In this document: one piece after another, positions 43,804 to 56,486 of the stretch
Numbering within the stretch: the stretch's first letter is position 1
Layout: each line of letters opens with the position of its first letter
Assembly: GCF_030272615.1 (NCBI RefSeq)
Contig: NC_081415.1
Location: 263,918,925 to 263,982,924, forward strand
Direction of reading: 5' to 3'
Length of the DNA stretch: 64,000 bases
Origin: Cryptomeria japonica
Taxonomy: Eukaryota > Streptophyta > Pinopsida > Cupressales > Cupressaceae
Position numbers and translations under genes: made by a program
Notes under the pieces: generated by a model
What the model was told of the DNA's origin: nothing
The model's input: the letters and a program-made list of their open reading frames with translations, nothing else
The model's database searches: none

Positions 43804-45650
43804 CTAATTATGATACTTTAATTATTGACAATTTTTTAGAAAAATGTATATGAGAGATAATAAGAATTGAATCAACATAAAATAACGTCTCTCTAGATGT
43901 AGATGATATCCAACTTTTAGATTGTCTTCTTCCTAAATGATTGAAATAAAAATTAGAAGATATAAAAAACACATCTCTCGCTTGAAAAAACTAATGCAAG
44001 ATTTATAATATGTTAAAATAGACGTCTCACATGTTAAATTACCATTGCATGATAAGTGACATGATCTTATATTTATTGATAATATACACATGATATTCTA
44101 GACAATATATTAAAAGATATCTTATTTTAGCTTATGTGACATTGTTTTAGCAATTTAAATTATGATTTGTTAATATGCTAGAAATGACATTTTAGATAAT
44201 TTGTCAATATTTTTTATGTGACAATTAAAATAGTTATTAATTATTTTTAATTTATATTCTTTGTAAAATTTAGATGGAAAATGTTTCCTTGATAATCCTA
44301 AAATGTTAACTTGCATCGCTATTAATTATTTTTCATTATATTACTCATATTTGATAACTTTCTAATTATCTTATTATCCCTGACTATATTCTTGATTTTT
44401 TTTTGGGTAATTCGACCAAAGAGATATAATATATACATCTAGTAGACACTTCCAATTGGAAAAGTTGTGGTTCATATATAAATTATATATAATGAATCTA
44501 TATAGAGCATATGTTTGACTAAAATTAATTTTTAGTTAGAAAAATAAATTGAATTTTGCTCATAAGTTGACTTGAAACGTGACACAATATTGTACTTTTA
44601 CCCTATGTGTTTTTTGTAATTTTGAAATGATACTTTAGATAATCCCATTAAAAGGTGGTTTATGTTATAATTGGGTAGTTATTTGTTTGTTTTATTTATT
44701 GTACTTATGATGGATATCTTCTAATTACATTTGTTTTGGTGTTTTTTATTCTTTAGAAAGCATAAATGATATTTTTAGTAAGATGTCAAAAGTTAACCTA
44801 TATGACAACGTGCATAGCTATATATTATTATCATTTTTATGTGACCGTTGGTAATTAGACACTTAGACATTGTAACTACATTTGTTGTTGTTTAGATGTG
44901 CTCAATAGCAATGACATGCAAAGAGTAATATTAGTAAGAGAAAGTATTGTAGTTAGCGACCTAGAATATAAGATGACCTCCAAGATTGAAAGATTCTTTC
45001 TTTTTTTAAATGGGCCAATTTTTGGTTGTGTGTGAAAATAGAAAGAAAAATACAAAAAATAAAAAATATACTAAAAAGTGATGCACCAAAATATATCATT
45101 AACACAAAACAATCTATTGAAACAAATTATAGGCATGACTATACAATATAATAGATAATTATTCATTGACAAATTTAGAAAAAGATATAATCATAATTAA
45201 TGAATTAAAAACTTCAAATACATGCACAATTATCTGTCAATGCGTCGAAGGCATATTATACTCACATATGGATGCAAAAATGTGCATCAATAAAAACTAG
45301 AAGCATTTAATTTGACGTGTTTGTGACACTTAAATGCATGAATGTTTTTATATATTTTGTTAAATTATTATTATTTTATTTTTATTTTATCTTCTCTTCC
45401 ACCTCTCAACTCCCACCCACTCAAAGTTAAACTAATAAATCATTTTTTTCTATCTCCATCATGCAACTAGTTGAAGTCGTAATTATCTCAATCAATTCAA
45501 TTCATCGAAGCTTCTCATTAGATTTCCACCATTGATAAGATAATCTATTGGAATGAATATAGGATAAAAATACAATGATATAATAATATAATAATAATAA
45601 TATAGTCTCAATAGATTTTTTGCTTTGGTTAATAGTTTAATAGAAACATA
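43804..45650. other. AT-rich stretch without supported features
   Basis: No ORF longer than about 60 codons and no repeat structure that I can define. It may be old decayed intergenic DNA. Confidence 0.5.
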
Positions 45651-45696
45651 AAAACACAGGGGAGGATGACGGAGTTGTAGAAGGAGAGGGAAAATA
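45651..45696 (+). mobile_element. 5' fragment of the LINE, left of the solo LTR
   Basis: Purine-rich DNA ('aggggaggatgacggagttg...') ends in AAATA. After removing the LTR and one AAATA, the frame runs KERENNNNDEIVAGAGEVG into the ORF1 that starts right of the LTR. The LINE therefore began at or before this place. Confidence 0.55.
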
Positions 45697-45769
45697 TGTA
45701 ATAACCCACCAAAATTTGATCCAACAAAAATTGAGTATATTTTTTTTTCATTATGTTTTATTCAATTGC

Positions 45770-45935
45770 ATACTTTGGGCATCCATCCAATTAGGATTAG
45801 GCATTCATCCATTCGGGATGAGCTTCTAACCATAGGGGTTAGGCAATTGTCCATACGGGACGTAAATTTCCATCTATCCAATACGGGATAGGCATCTACC
45901 CATACGGGGTAGGCATCTATCCAAACGGGATAGGA
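45770..45935. repeat. ~25-bp minisatellite inside the solo LTR
   Basis: Variants of 'catccatacgggataggcat' occur about six times (for example 45,862-45,930). Confidence 0.7.
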
Positions 45936-47394
45936 GATGCTCTGGCCAGAGACTTAGACTCATCGGGACCATTCGGGTCCTGAGCCACTCACTAAGTACT
46001 AAATTCTTCTAACAAGAATGCACCGAGGTCGCCGTCCTTAGGAGTAATAAAAAAATAATACAAGCTTGAATTCTGCCTCGGAATTTGGCTTAAAGCCTCG
46101 GGAAGTCAAGCGAATCCATACGGGATTCCTTCCGAGTATGCATTGAATTAAGTTTGATTATCTTATCTTTCAATTAGGATTCTTACTCAACCAAGCCTAG
46201 ACCCCACCCACGAACGCCTGAGCACGAGGGACAACTCCGTCCCAAGACTGCCTACATACCCCCTTCGGCACGGGATCAAGGCGTAAAGTATGTAGTTCTA
46301 TTTTCTAATCTATGGTTCGATGTAAATTGATTTGTGGGTACGCAACCCTTTCTAGGGTCAATGTCCCAGACAGTTTCTCTGCGGTCGCTACCCATGATGG
46401 TAGCACTTAAGCGAAGGCTCAAGATGGCCTATTGCTTGTGGCCTAAACAAAATAACTAGATCCTAATACTTATCATGAGCGTCACCCAATTGCAAATCAC
46501 CAATATCCCTTCGAGATGAATAAATAAATAAATAAAGAAAGTAAATTTCACGAGAGCTTTTAACTTGACCATCCCTAAGAGGGGTTTACTATGGTTTATC
46601 TCAACGGATGTGAAATTCATTTAAAAGTTATCTTATTAAATTATCGATCCAAGAGGGATTACCCGCCCCTTGGATTTTTAACTTCCAAATGTCCCTTATT
46701 ACTCCCCGACGATTTATAGGGACGATGCCACAGACGTCGTTAATGCAGCTTTATTAGGCGTTAAGTGCAGTAGTTCAACACGACGGCATTACCCGTAAGC
46801 GTGACCCAGAGGCACCATATATACCGAACGCTGCTAGTTTTGGTTTTCCAACTTCCTTTATTTAGTTTTCTAACTACGAATAACAAAATGAAGGCGTAAA
46901 TAATTGAAGTAACTACTTGAAGTGTAATTTGCATAACAATGAAACTTGCATAATAGTAATTGCATGAAGATATAATTATTCTATAAATAATTCGCATGCT
47001 ATGAATCCAAAATAACGATTAAATTTAAGCATTTGTATTAAAGACCAATCAAGTGTCTCAACGATTCTTAATGGGTTGAGTAACTTAATTTTAAAAGGAT
47101 ATAGTCTATGATTTTAAAACTTACTAAGGCAATTTAATTATGAGCTTGCTACATATTAGCCCAATTTTTCTAAGTCGAAATACAATATCTTAAAGTTTAC
47201 CAAAATAATCAAAAAAAAAAACATTATTTCCTAAATGTCATCAAACTTAAAAAAAATGACTAAATAGAAATTAACTTAGATTATTATTTTTTTTTTTTAA
47301 AAACCAAATTAAAACTTCAAATTTCGAAATACTAAAAAAAAAAACCAAATTTTAAACTTAATGGCAAAAGGCTTTGTATTTTGTTATGATAATA

Positions 47395-47635
47395 AAGAGG
47401 GTTGCGGGGTGGGGACCACGGGTCCCATCACCCCTGCGGCCCTGCATGCGCAGGTCCGCAGGGATGAGGGGATGCCGTGGGCCCCCCGTACCCCTGCGAC
47501 GATTTTATTGAAACCGTCCATGCAAACAGTGACCATTGAACGTGGAATGCCGTGTGTTACGGAGGCGTAAGAAGATTTTTCTAACGTTCGATAGGGTTTC
47601 TTGCTTTTCGGGTTATATATATATATATATATGTA
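47395..47635 (+). promoter_or_regulatory. GC-rich block followed by a TA-run, possible LTR promoter
   Basis: A ~120-bp GC-rich stretch (47,400-47,520) stands out from AT-rich surroundings. It is followed by 'gggttatatatatatatatatgta' near 47,610. This arrangement could be the U3 promoter; there is no direct proof. Confidence 0.35.
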
Positions 47636-47814
47636 TGTTATAATATTATTATTATCATTTTTTTCTTATACAGGAGTATTATAATTATTTTTTTAATAAA
47701 TTATTGAAGATTACTCAGAGCAGGGCAAATAACAATGTTGCAAATTAATTCCAGGGACAAAATGAAGCAGTAACCAGAGGGTTTCTTCTGCTCTTCTTTT
47801 CCCATTTCTTTTGT

Positions 47815-48225
47815 TTTCTACACAGGGAGATTCAATCACAGAGAAGGGAATAGTTTATCTCTTTTTTTTCATTCCTTTTATTTTTCACATAGGGAAATTC
47901 TTTCACAGAGAAAGGATTAGTTTATATCTTTTTCTTCATTTCTTTGTTTCCTACACAGGGAAATTCATTCACAGGGAAAGAAATAGATTATTTCTTTTGT
48001 TTTTCACACAGAGAAATTCTTTCAGAGAGAAAGGATTAGTTTATATCTTTTTTTTTTTTTCACACAGGGAAATTCTTTCACAGAGAAAGGGATAGTTTAT
48101 ATCTTTTTCTTTCATTTCTTTTGTTCTTTACACAGGGAGGTCTATTCACAGAGAAGGGAGATTTGTTTATACACACAGGGAGATTTGTCTACAGAGAAAA
48201 TTGTTTGCACACACAGGGAGATCTA
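47815..48225. repeat. Tandem ~60-bp repeat, six to seven copies
   Basis: The phrase 'cacagggaaattctttcacagagaaaggattagtttatatcttttt' recurs near 47,821, 47,886, 47,955, 48,006, 48,062, 48,131 and 48,173. Spacing is 42-69 bases. Confidence 0.85.
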
Positions 48226-48269
48226 ATTTTTATCAAAAATAAACTGAAGACAATGAATCTAATTTCCAT

Positions 48270-48680
48270 TTACTCTACTTCTTTCAATCTGAAACTAATT
48301 TCTTATCAGAATTAAAACAATGAATCTTATTTTCTACAAAATCTGAAACTAAGAATTTAAACAATGAATCTCATTCTACAAAATCTGAAACAAATTTCTT
48401 ATCAAAAATTTAAACAATGAATTTCATTCTCTACAAAATCTGAAACTAATTTCTTATCAAAAATTTAAACAATGAATCTTATTTAAACAATGAATCTCAT
48501 TCTCTACAAAATCTAAAACTAATCAAGAATTTAAACAATGAATCTCATTTAAACAATAAATTACAAAATCTAAAACTAATTTCATATCAAGAATTTAAAC
48601 AATGAATCTCATTTAAACAATGACTCTCATTTAAACAATGACTCTCATTCTCTACAAAATCTAAAACTAATTCTTAACAA
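48270..48680. repeat. Second tandem array, ~55-65-bp unit, about seven copies
   Basis: 'ctacaaaatctgaaactaatttcttatcaaaaatttaaacaatgaatctcatt' repeats with partial units. It is a different sequence from the array just before it. Confidence 0.85.
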
Positions 48681-49264
48681 AACACAAATGAATTTCATTC
48701 TCATAAATAATTTAATCAATCTAATCTACCACAAAAATAAGATGCATAAACTAAGTTGAAGGAACCTGGGTGCTTGCAAAATGGTGTAGAGTCTTCCTTG
48801 ATCCTCCAAATTGAAGAGAAATCCTCCCAACAAAATCTTGGCTGCAATGAAAAATGGACTACAAAGGAGAATTTGCAGAATTTCTTATGGAATAGCTAAC
48901 ACTCATTTTGAAACTTGTACCTATTTTATAAAAGAAATTTCAAATTCCCACTACCTAATTTTTTAATTGAAAAAAATGAGATTCTCTCCCAATTTGGCCT
49001 CCATGCAAATTGATTAGGCTTAGTGGGAGGAGTTACATGCAAGGAGGTGGAGAAGCCTCTAGAAGCTTCTTATTCCTCCTACAACATGTGCCTTAATTTG
49101 GGTGAGGGAAATTAAATAACAAATTAAAAATATATATGTATTTTCCATGTGTGTGTGGTTTATTATTTTTATTCCCTTACAATATTCATTCAATAATTTA
49201 TCCAAGGAATATAATAGAGTTTTGTATTTAAATCCAAAAAGGGTGATAAAGGAGGGTTGTGACA

Positions 49265-50560
49265 AAATAACAATAATGACGAAATAGTGGCTGGAGCAGG
49301 AGAAGTTGGGCTTGAAGAGGGATGGCAAAAGGAAAGAGAACATGACAATGCACAATTGATAAATCTATCTGAAGAGGTAGAGGAGGACAGGGAGTTAATG
49401 AAAGAATTTGATATTATATGTAGGTCTATAGGGCCAAAAAATGGAAGGGAGAATATTAGAAGATGGGCCAAAGAAGCATGGAGAATGTATTTTATTATTA
49501 AATTTATGCCAAAAATCTTTTTCATCGTCATTTTTGTCAATCAAGAGGATAGGAAAAAATCCTTCAAGGAGGACTATGGATGATGAAGGAGAATCTATTA
49601 TATATGCAAAAATGGATTCCAAATTTTAACCTTGTTGTGTTAAATCCTTATGAAGGTCCTCTTTCGATTAGATTATATAATATACCAAAAGAGTATTGGT
49701 ATGAGGAATGCCCAGAGAAAATCAGAAGATCTTTGGGGACTATAACAAAAATTGATGTATATTTGCTTAATGGAGATTCATATTTATTCACTAGAATCAA
49801 AATCATTGCTATAAAGAAAATTCCAAAGGTAGTAAGGTTATGTGTTCATAAAATAATTTGGTTGCAACTAATAGAGATATCTAAGAACCAAGGTTTTTCT
49901 ATTTGTGGTGTCGACATAGAGATCATAGAGAGAGGGATTGTAGGCTAGCACAGAGAAGGGAGCCAAGATGGGTTTCAAAGGAGGAAGCGATGAATCAATT
50001 GGGAGGAAAGGAAGAGGTGGTTCCATATGGGACAATTATAGGCTAAGGTAAAGGTGAGGAAACCAAAATGATTGATAACGGAGAGGCCTCAAGATCGCAA
50101 AAAGGAGGTTCACAAAATAGTGTTTGGGAATTCAAAGACATTGGAGTTAGGATTGTAGAATAAGTAAGTCAAGACCATGGGAGGAAGGAGGTCCATGTAG
50201 AGGGTATTCTTGGAAAAAACTCTAAAGAGGAGAAGGGGGGAATTATCTAAGAAAAAATATTTCATTAAAGGAAGGAGAAAGTTTGGAGGAAAGATGGGAC
50301 TCTGAAGAAGAGGGAGAGTTTGGGGATGAATTGGATATAGTTGATCCAAAAAGTATTAGCTAGTCAGCGACAAGCCTGTTAGGGAAATATAAAAGGAGAA
50401 GAGGCAAGTAATCCAATAGATGGAAGAGGGAGGATGAAGCAACTAAAAAAGGTTTTGTTGGCATTAAATAATTCTAGAATAAATCCAAGGGATATAGGGC
50501 CTCCCTTGGACAACAATGAGGTTACTATCATGGAATCTCAGGGACCTTTTGGCTCATGAC
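49265..50560 (+). pseudogene. LINE ORF1 with DUF4283-like domain
   Basis: The frame from about 49,270 (VAGAGEVGLEEGWQKEREHD) leads into ENIRRWAKEAWRMYFIIKF and FFIVIFVNQEDRKKSF. After a frameshift at about 49,580 it continues as LLYMQKWIPNFNLVVLNPYE, PLSIRLYNIPKEYWYEECPE and KIRRSLGTITKID to 49,948. This is the plant L1-type ORF1 N-terminal RNA-binding-like domain (DUF4283). Beyond 49,950 the frame decays and no zinc knuckle was seen. Its beginning is split off by the solo LTR. ORF2 follows near 50,530. Confidence 0.78.
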
Positions 50561-51500
50561 AAAAGGGGCTCTCTCAAGCACCATCTAGGAAAGATAATAA
50601 TGGATATATAATAATCTTACAAGAAATGAATATAAGATATGGTGAAGGATTGAAATTTGTATCATACTATAGGAATCTTTGTGGGAGCCAGAGGTAGCAC
50701 AAGAGGATTGGGAGTGTTATATAACCTGGATTGAGTGATGTTCAGGAGGTAGTCAGCAATGATAATTGGATTCTAACTTGTGTTAAGTGTTTCTTCTAAA
50801 TAGATACTTTGCCCCTCCTTAATATTTATGGACTGACTAGAATGGAGGAAAAGAGGAAGGTTTGGAATGATATTTTTAGTTAAATACCTAATATTGACAA
50901 GGGGAATATTATAATGGGGGTGATTTTAATGTTATTTTGCATTTGGAGGATAAAAGTGGAGGGGTTAACAAAGTTACTAGTAATTTATGACTTCAGGGAA
51001 TTTATTGAGAAAGTGAATGTGGTGGATTGTGAACCCAAGAATGTTAAATACACTTGGACCAATAAGATAGCATGGTTTACCAACATTTTGAAAAGATTGG
51101 ACCAGTTCTTCATAAGGAAATATTGGATGAATGAATTTGCTTGATCATCTAGTATTTTACTGTATTCAATATTTGATCAGTATCTCATAGATCTAGAAAT
51201 AAAGCAAAGTACAAAACCAAAAAAAAGGCTACTTTAAATTTGAGAATATGTGGTGGAAAGAGAGATCTTTAAAAAGGGAATTAGAACAATTATGGAATGA
51301 GAGTGACATTTTCCAAGGAACAATAAGTTTTATTTTTTCAAGAGGCTTTGTTTTGTTAAAGAAAAAATTAAAGCATGGAATAGGGAATGCTTTAAAATCA
51401 TCTTTCAAGAGAAGGAAATGGTTGAGATAGAATTAGAAAATCTCAACAAAATAATTATAAGGGACGGTATGAGGCTAGAAGAATAGAATGTAGAAAAAGA
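50530..51500 (+). pseudogene. LINE ORF2, apurinic-type endonuclease domain
   Basis: SWNLRDLLAHDKRGSLKHHL near 50,530 corresponds to the S-W-N-(V/L)-R-G-L start of plant LINE endonucleases. GGDFNVILHLEDKSGGVNK near 50,920 and NVKYTWTNKIAWFTNILKRL with DQFF near 51,040-51,110 match the later G-D-F-N and (F/Y)-T-W-(S/T)-N motifs. Stops and frame changes are frequent between them. The domain would nick target DNA in an active L1. Confidence 0.75.
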
Positions 51501-52864
51501 ACTAAAGAAAAGATTAACTAATATTTTAGAGAAGGAAGAGATATTCTGAAAAGACAACTCCCATGAAAACTGGCTGATAGCTGGAGATAGGAACACAAAA
51601 ATATCATGCCTCTGTGAAAACCAAGAGAGATAGGAATATAATTAATAATTTTATGCTACAAAATGGGAGAGTTTGCAAGGATACGACTGAGATAGAGCAT
51701 GAGACTGTTCAAATTTTCCAAGATCTCTTGGCATGTGGTTAGGAAGAGGAAGTGGACAACACTAATCCTATTTTAAATGTAATCCAAAAAGTTATTATGA
51801 AATCAGACAATGATATGTTGATCACACTTTTCTCATAGGAGGAGTTGAGAGTGGCAGCTTTTACCCTTCATCCAGAGAAGATGGGTTTTCAACGTAGCTT
51901 TACCAAGAATGTTGGGTTTTTGGGGAAGGAGGTGTGGAAGGTGGCAGGGGATTTTTGTGGAAAGCACAAATTCATAAAGTATATCAATAATACAATGATA
52001 GCCTTAATTCTTAAAAAAACCAAATGTTTGACTTTAGCAAATTATAGAACAATCTCCCTCTGTAATTCTATATACAAGATAATCTCTAAGGGCCTGGCAA
52101 ACAAACTTAAGTTGGTGATGAGGAAAATGATTGCATTGGATAAAAATGGCTTCACTTCAAGTAGAGAGATTTCATAAAACATAATTTTAGTAGCAAAGAC
52201 CATAAACAATATGAATGCAAAAAAAGATTCAAGGGATGTGTATCAAACTAAATAAACTAAATATGAGTAAAGCATATGATAGAGTGAGTAGGGCTTTCCT
52301 GTTGGAGGTGTTGAGCAAATTTGAATTTAATCAAGCTTGGATAAAGATGATACATTTTTGTGTTTCATCTCCCCACGTTTCTATTTTGGTGAATGGGTTT
52401 ATGTGTGGGTTTTTTAAGGTTACAAATGGCCTAAGGCAAGGAGATCCAATATCTTCCTTTATTTTCATAACAATGATAGATGTGATGGGGAGGTTTGTTG
52501 GGATATTGAGAGAAGAAAAAAATTGGAGAGGAATCAAATTGGTAGAAGAACTAGAACTTGTTAATCATGTTGATGATACGATGTTGTTTGGAGAAGAAAG
52601 TGTGTGAGAAGCAGAAGTCATAAATCAACCCTTGAAGCATATTTGAACATCTCAAGTCAAGTAATGAATAAAGAAAAATCAATTATATTTATTTTTAACT
52701 GTAAAAATAATGTGCAAAAAAAGGTTAGTCAAATTTTAGGTTTCAATATTTCCAAACTCCCTATGAAATATCTTGGTGTTCCCTTATTTTCTGGATTGGG
52801 GAAAGCACACTTTTGGGAAGAGCTAATTGATAATTGCAAAAAAAAGGAGTGGGTGGAAAAATAA
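51501..52864 (+). pseudogene. LINE ORF2, reverse transcriptase domain
   Basis: Open segments at 51,845-52,177, 52,215-52,607 and 52,604-52,864. Motifs in order: LANYRTISLCNSIYKIISKG, LNMSKAYDRVSRAFLLEVLS (catalytic Asp), NGLRQGDPISSFIFITMIDV, and LVNHVDDTMLFGEES, where the usual FADD box is HVDD (Asp-Asp kept). LPMKYLGVPLFSG follows. All belong to the L1 clade of plants. At least three frame breaks make it inactive. Confidence 0.9.
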
Positions 52865-54791
52865 GTGGCTATCTTTGGCAAGAATAATTCTTATGATTAA
52901 GGTGGTATTGGTAGCTATTCCCATTTTTGTAATGTCTTTCTTTAAATTACACCCACTATAATAATCATGGGATTCAAGGGAATGAAAAAAATCATTTGGG
53001 AAGGAGTTGAGGATGAAAAGTGCATTCCCTTGATTAATTGGGAGATAGTGTGATTGTCCAAGGATGTAGGTGGAATAGGACTCTGAAGGATAAGGTCAAA
53101 AAATTATGCTCTTGGAGCAAATTTGGTATGAAAACTTTACAAGAATCTAGAGAAAATTTGGTGTAGAATGATGCAACAAAAATATTTAGACTATGAGGAG
53201 CCTAATTGGATTCTAACAATAGCCAATATTGGGGAGGCTCAATAGTATGAAGGTTTATTTTGGAAAATAGGAGTATTATTATTGATAATATCACTTGGAA
53301 AAATGGCAATGGGAAAACAACACAATTTTGGTGGGATTCTTGGAATAGTGAGGCTCAAATGATTCAATTTATTGACAATAAGGAATGGATTCTTGAGGTC
53401 ATTCAATGATTTGGAGAAAAGGTTGAAGACTATGAAATAACAAAGGAGGATGGGGAAGCAAATATGTGGAATTGACAGTTATTTGAAAGCTTAGATATCC
53501 AAAGGGAGATCAAGGAGATTATTTGTGCCAAGTTAAAAAGAGGAAGATTCTTCTCACCAAAGAAGAGGACAACATTGTGTGGTGTGCAGCAAAGTCGGGA
53601 AATTACCAGTTAAGCTTGGCTATGCACTAAAAAAAAGAAGGTAAGTGCTAATTGGCCTTCTAAACTATGTTGGAGTAGCAATGTTTTGCTCAAGGCATGG
53701 GCATTCCTATGCACATCCTTACATGAGAAGATTATGATCAAAGATAGATTGAAGGTGGCATGGATAGAGGGCCCCAACTTTTGTGTTCTATGCTTTAATG
53801 ATGAGGAGAATGTAGATAACTTTCTTTTAAACTATCCTTTTGTAACAAAATGTTGGGAATGGCTGACATTATCTATTGAATGGTCTTAGTGAGACATTGT
53901 TCTCTTCTTAATTTTTTGTTAAGTTGGCCTGTACATGGGAGGAGTTCAATGTAGGGAGATATTTGGATAGTTGCACCCTCAATGGTTGTGTGACATGTAT
54001 GGAAGGAAAGGGAGGGAATAGAAGGATATTCCATGATCATAAGTTGGGTGTAGAAGATGTTATCCCAAAAATAAAATAAAAATAGAATTATTGAAGTTGT
54101 TAATGCAAGGGTTAAAATGAAAAGGATCGATATTTTTTCTTTTTGGGACAATCAAATGCAAAGAAGATGGGATGGTTTGGCTGGTTCTATTAACAATGTG
54201 ACCACTAAAACAAAGGAGAGGTCCTTAGAACACTGGAAGGCTCATGAGACAAGGAGGCTAAAAATGAATTTTCACAGAGTGGCTGAAGGATATCTAGGAA
54301 GGGCTAGCGTGGGGTGCTTAATTAGAGATGAGCAAGGACAATGTGTGGGGGCACTGGCTATGAATCTAGTTAAGGAAACACATAATGAAGCAAAGTTGGC
54401 AAATCTTATGTTAGGTTTGAAGTTGTGTAAGGAACTAGATGTAAAGGTGGTGGACATTGATAGGGATTCACAATTTTGCATTAATGTTGTTAGCAGAAAT
54501 CAGATTAATAGTTGAAAGTTGGGGACTTGGGTCGATCAAATTAAGGAAAGCATGGCCACATTTGAGGATGTTAGAGTAACACATGTTTTTCATGAAAGCA
54601 ATAAGGCAGTAGAATTTTTAGCAAATATTGGCATAGGTTTGAAGGATGATGATCATATCCAAATAGATCAAGAGAAGTCGTCGGATTTCACAAATATTCT
54701 GGGTGCAGATTATGGCAACCTTTTGCAATACCCTAAAAATGGTCATCTAAACCATGGGCCCCTAATCTTGACTACATCACCAAGGTCCTAA
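52865..54791 (+). pseudogene. LINE ORF2, C-terminal zinc region and RNase H
   Basis: After scattered RT-thumb remnants, 53,686-53,889 reads LKVAWIEGPNFCVLCFNDEE then NVDNFLLNYPFVTKCW, the zf-RVT pattern of plant non-LTR elements (the His position is Asn). RNase H follows at 54,117-54,515: LKMNFHRVAEGYLGRASVGC, LIRDEQGQCVGALAM, and VDIDRDSQFCINVV. In the first motif the usual catalytic Asp (NFDG) is His. 54,519-54,791 gives the end, VRVTHVFHESNKAVEFLANI. No poly-A tail was found after 54,791. Confidence 0.82.
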
Positions 54792-55994
54792 CCAAAGGCT
54801 ATTAAATCAATTTTGAGCACCTAATTAATTAATTCCTAAATCATCAATGTCACATGGCAAAATAATATTTTCAATTAAATAAATCATCAAAATCTCTTTA
54901 ATCAATTATCCTATTTATTTAATTAAATATCCTAGCATATTTAATTAATAAATCAATTTGCCTTTAAATCATCAAAAAGGAATTAATTTGAGATAATTTG
55001 AAAAAGAAATTTCAAAAAAAGAGCAAAATTGAATAAAAGTGAATAAATCAAAGAAAGCTTGTTTTAAGAAAGGAAAATGGTTTATAAATCAATTTTTTCT
55101 GATTTTATCTCAATCTTATCTCAATCTTATCTCCTTCAAATATGAAGAAAGCAACCAATCACATCAAATCATCTGGACTGTGCTACTTTTGGGAGAATCT
55201 TGACCGCTCATCAACAATCAATCTTGACCGTCGCTTTCTCTCTAGATTTTCTATAATTTCAGGCTCTCATCTCTCAATAAAAAAAAAAGGGTTAGAGATT
55301 TAATTGCTATCATGTTGGTTTTGCTCTACAGTCATTGAGAATATTGCATCTTAGCTTATTGCATATTAGATTAATCATGTTAGCTTGATAGAATCATATA
55401 ACTTGATAATTATTGTTAGCGTCTAGATTTCATATAGCTTAATCTTTCATTCAAATAGATTAAATCCTCCATCTTGGTGTAGTCTAGTCACTTGTATTGC
55501 TTAGATAAATCTGAGAGCAAATATACACTCGCATATTTTAGGAGGCAATAGGTCGACTTATTATGGTTTTACATTCATTGATTTTGATCAACTAACCATG
55601 CATGCAATGACTTATTGAGTGTTTGTGTTTCAGATACAGATTCCAAATTTCACACACACACACACACACACACACCTTTCAATTCCTCGAGAAGGAGTTG
55701 GTTGATTATCAAAGAAGATGTGGTAGTATGGAGGTCACGGGGGACAAAGGTAGACACTATAAAAATATGGAGGTGAGACGATAGGGGCACTAGGTAGATA
55801 TGATTTCATTGATAGAAAGTAGGAGTTAGCACAACCTTTGGAGGTGAATATTGCATGTGTGGTGCTTGTTACCCTTTTAAAGCAACCAAATTGTATCCAA
55901 GGAGAATTTCACGCAGGTAAGAATGGTAGATGGGATTGTTAGAACAATGATGAGATTGTTAGATTGAAGGGATATTTAACAGGAAGAAGGGGAT
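54792..55994. other. AT-rich stretch with (CA)n, no gene
   Basis: 'atttaattaa' phrases are frequent at 54,815-54,960, resembling LTR U3 sequence, but no LTR ends were established. A (CA)12-type run lies at 55,651-55,675. No ORF is supported. Confidence 0.45.
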
Positions 55995-56486
55995 TTGGTA
56001 GGTAAGGCAAGATGGCATACAATTTTGGCATCAAATGTTTGTGCAAAGAGGAATCTAGAAGGCTCAATGGAGAAAGTTTTTTGTCATCAAAGAAGATGTT
56101 GTGTGGGAGGCAATGGATCCAGCGATCGCAGTCAAAAAAAGTTTTGGAACCTCATACGCATTTTGTTGTCAATAAAGTTTGAATTCAAGGTACTATTCTA
56201 TTTTAACATGCTACAAAATCTATACCTCGGGCGTCGAAGCTGAAGCTACAACAATTGCGAGAGGAATATCAAATGGTGTATTAAAACCCACTACTGCATC
56301 CTGAAATACATATTGTTTGTATCAATTTAAATCGATCTATAAATGAAAATTCATTTATATTTACAATTTTTAAGTGATTATTAAATAAAATATCAATTCA
56401 AATTAATAGTCCTCTATTTGCATGTGATCACTAAACACCATATCCACCAAATCACCAGTCAACGCCACATCCTTTGCAGTGGTAGT

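Larger units (their letters stand above)
45697..49264 (+). mobile_element. Solo LTR, 3,568 bp, perfect AAATA target duplication
   Basis: Opens TGTAATAACCC and closes GGGTTGTGACA, imperfect inverted ends of 11 bases. AAATA precedes (45,692-45,696) and follows (49,265-49,269). No gag-pol lies inside. It interrupts LINE ORF1. Its strand cannot be proved; a GC-rich block and TATA-like run at 47.4-47.6 kb suggest transcription on +. Internal parts: a 'tacgggataggcatc' minisatellite, the GC block and two tandem arrays. The ORFs at 46,761-46,997 and 47,361-47,570 are not convincing genes. Confidence 0.82.

Noticed and set aside
47361-47570. 69-codon ORF through the GC-rich block of the solo LTR
   Set aside because: Composition follows the GC-rich DNA, and it shows no domain and sits where an LTR promoter is expected.
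49059-49622. Minus-strand ORFs opposite LINE ORF1
   Set aside because: The plus-strand frame has clear DUF4283-like motifs, so these are shadows.
54724-55680. Possible LTR after the LINE (AT-rich, atttaattaa phrases)
   Set aside because: I could not find matching ends, a primer site or a second copy, so it is described only as non-coding DNA.
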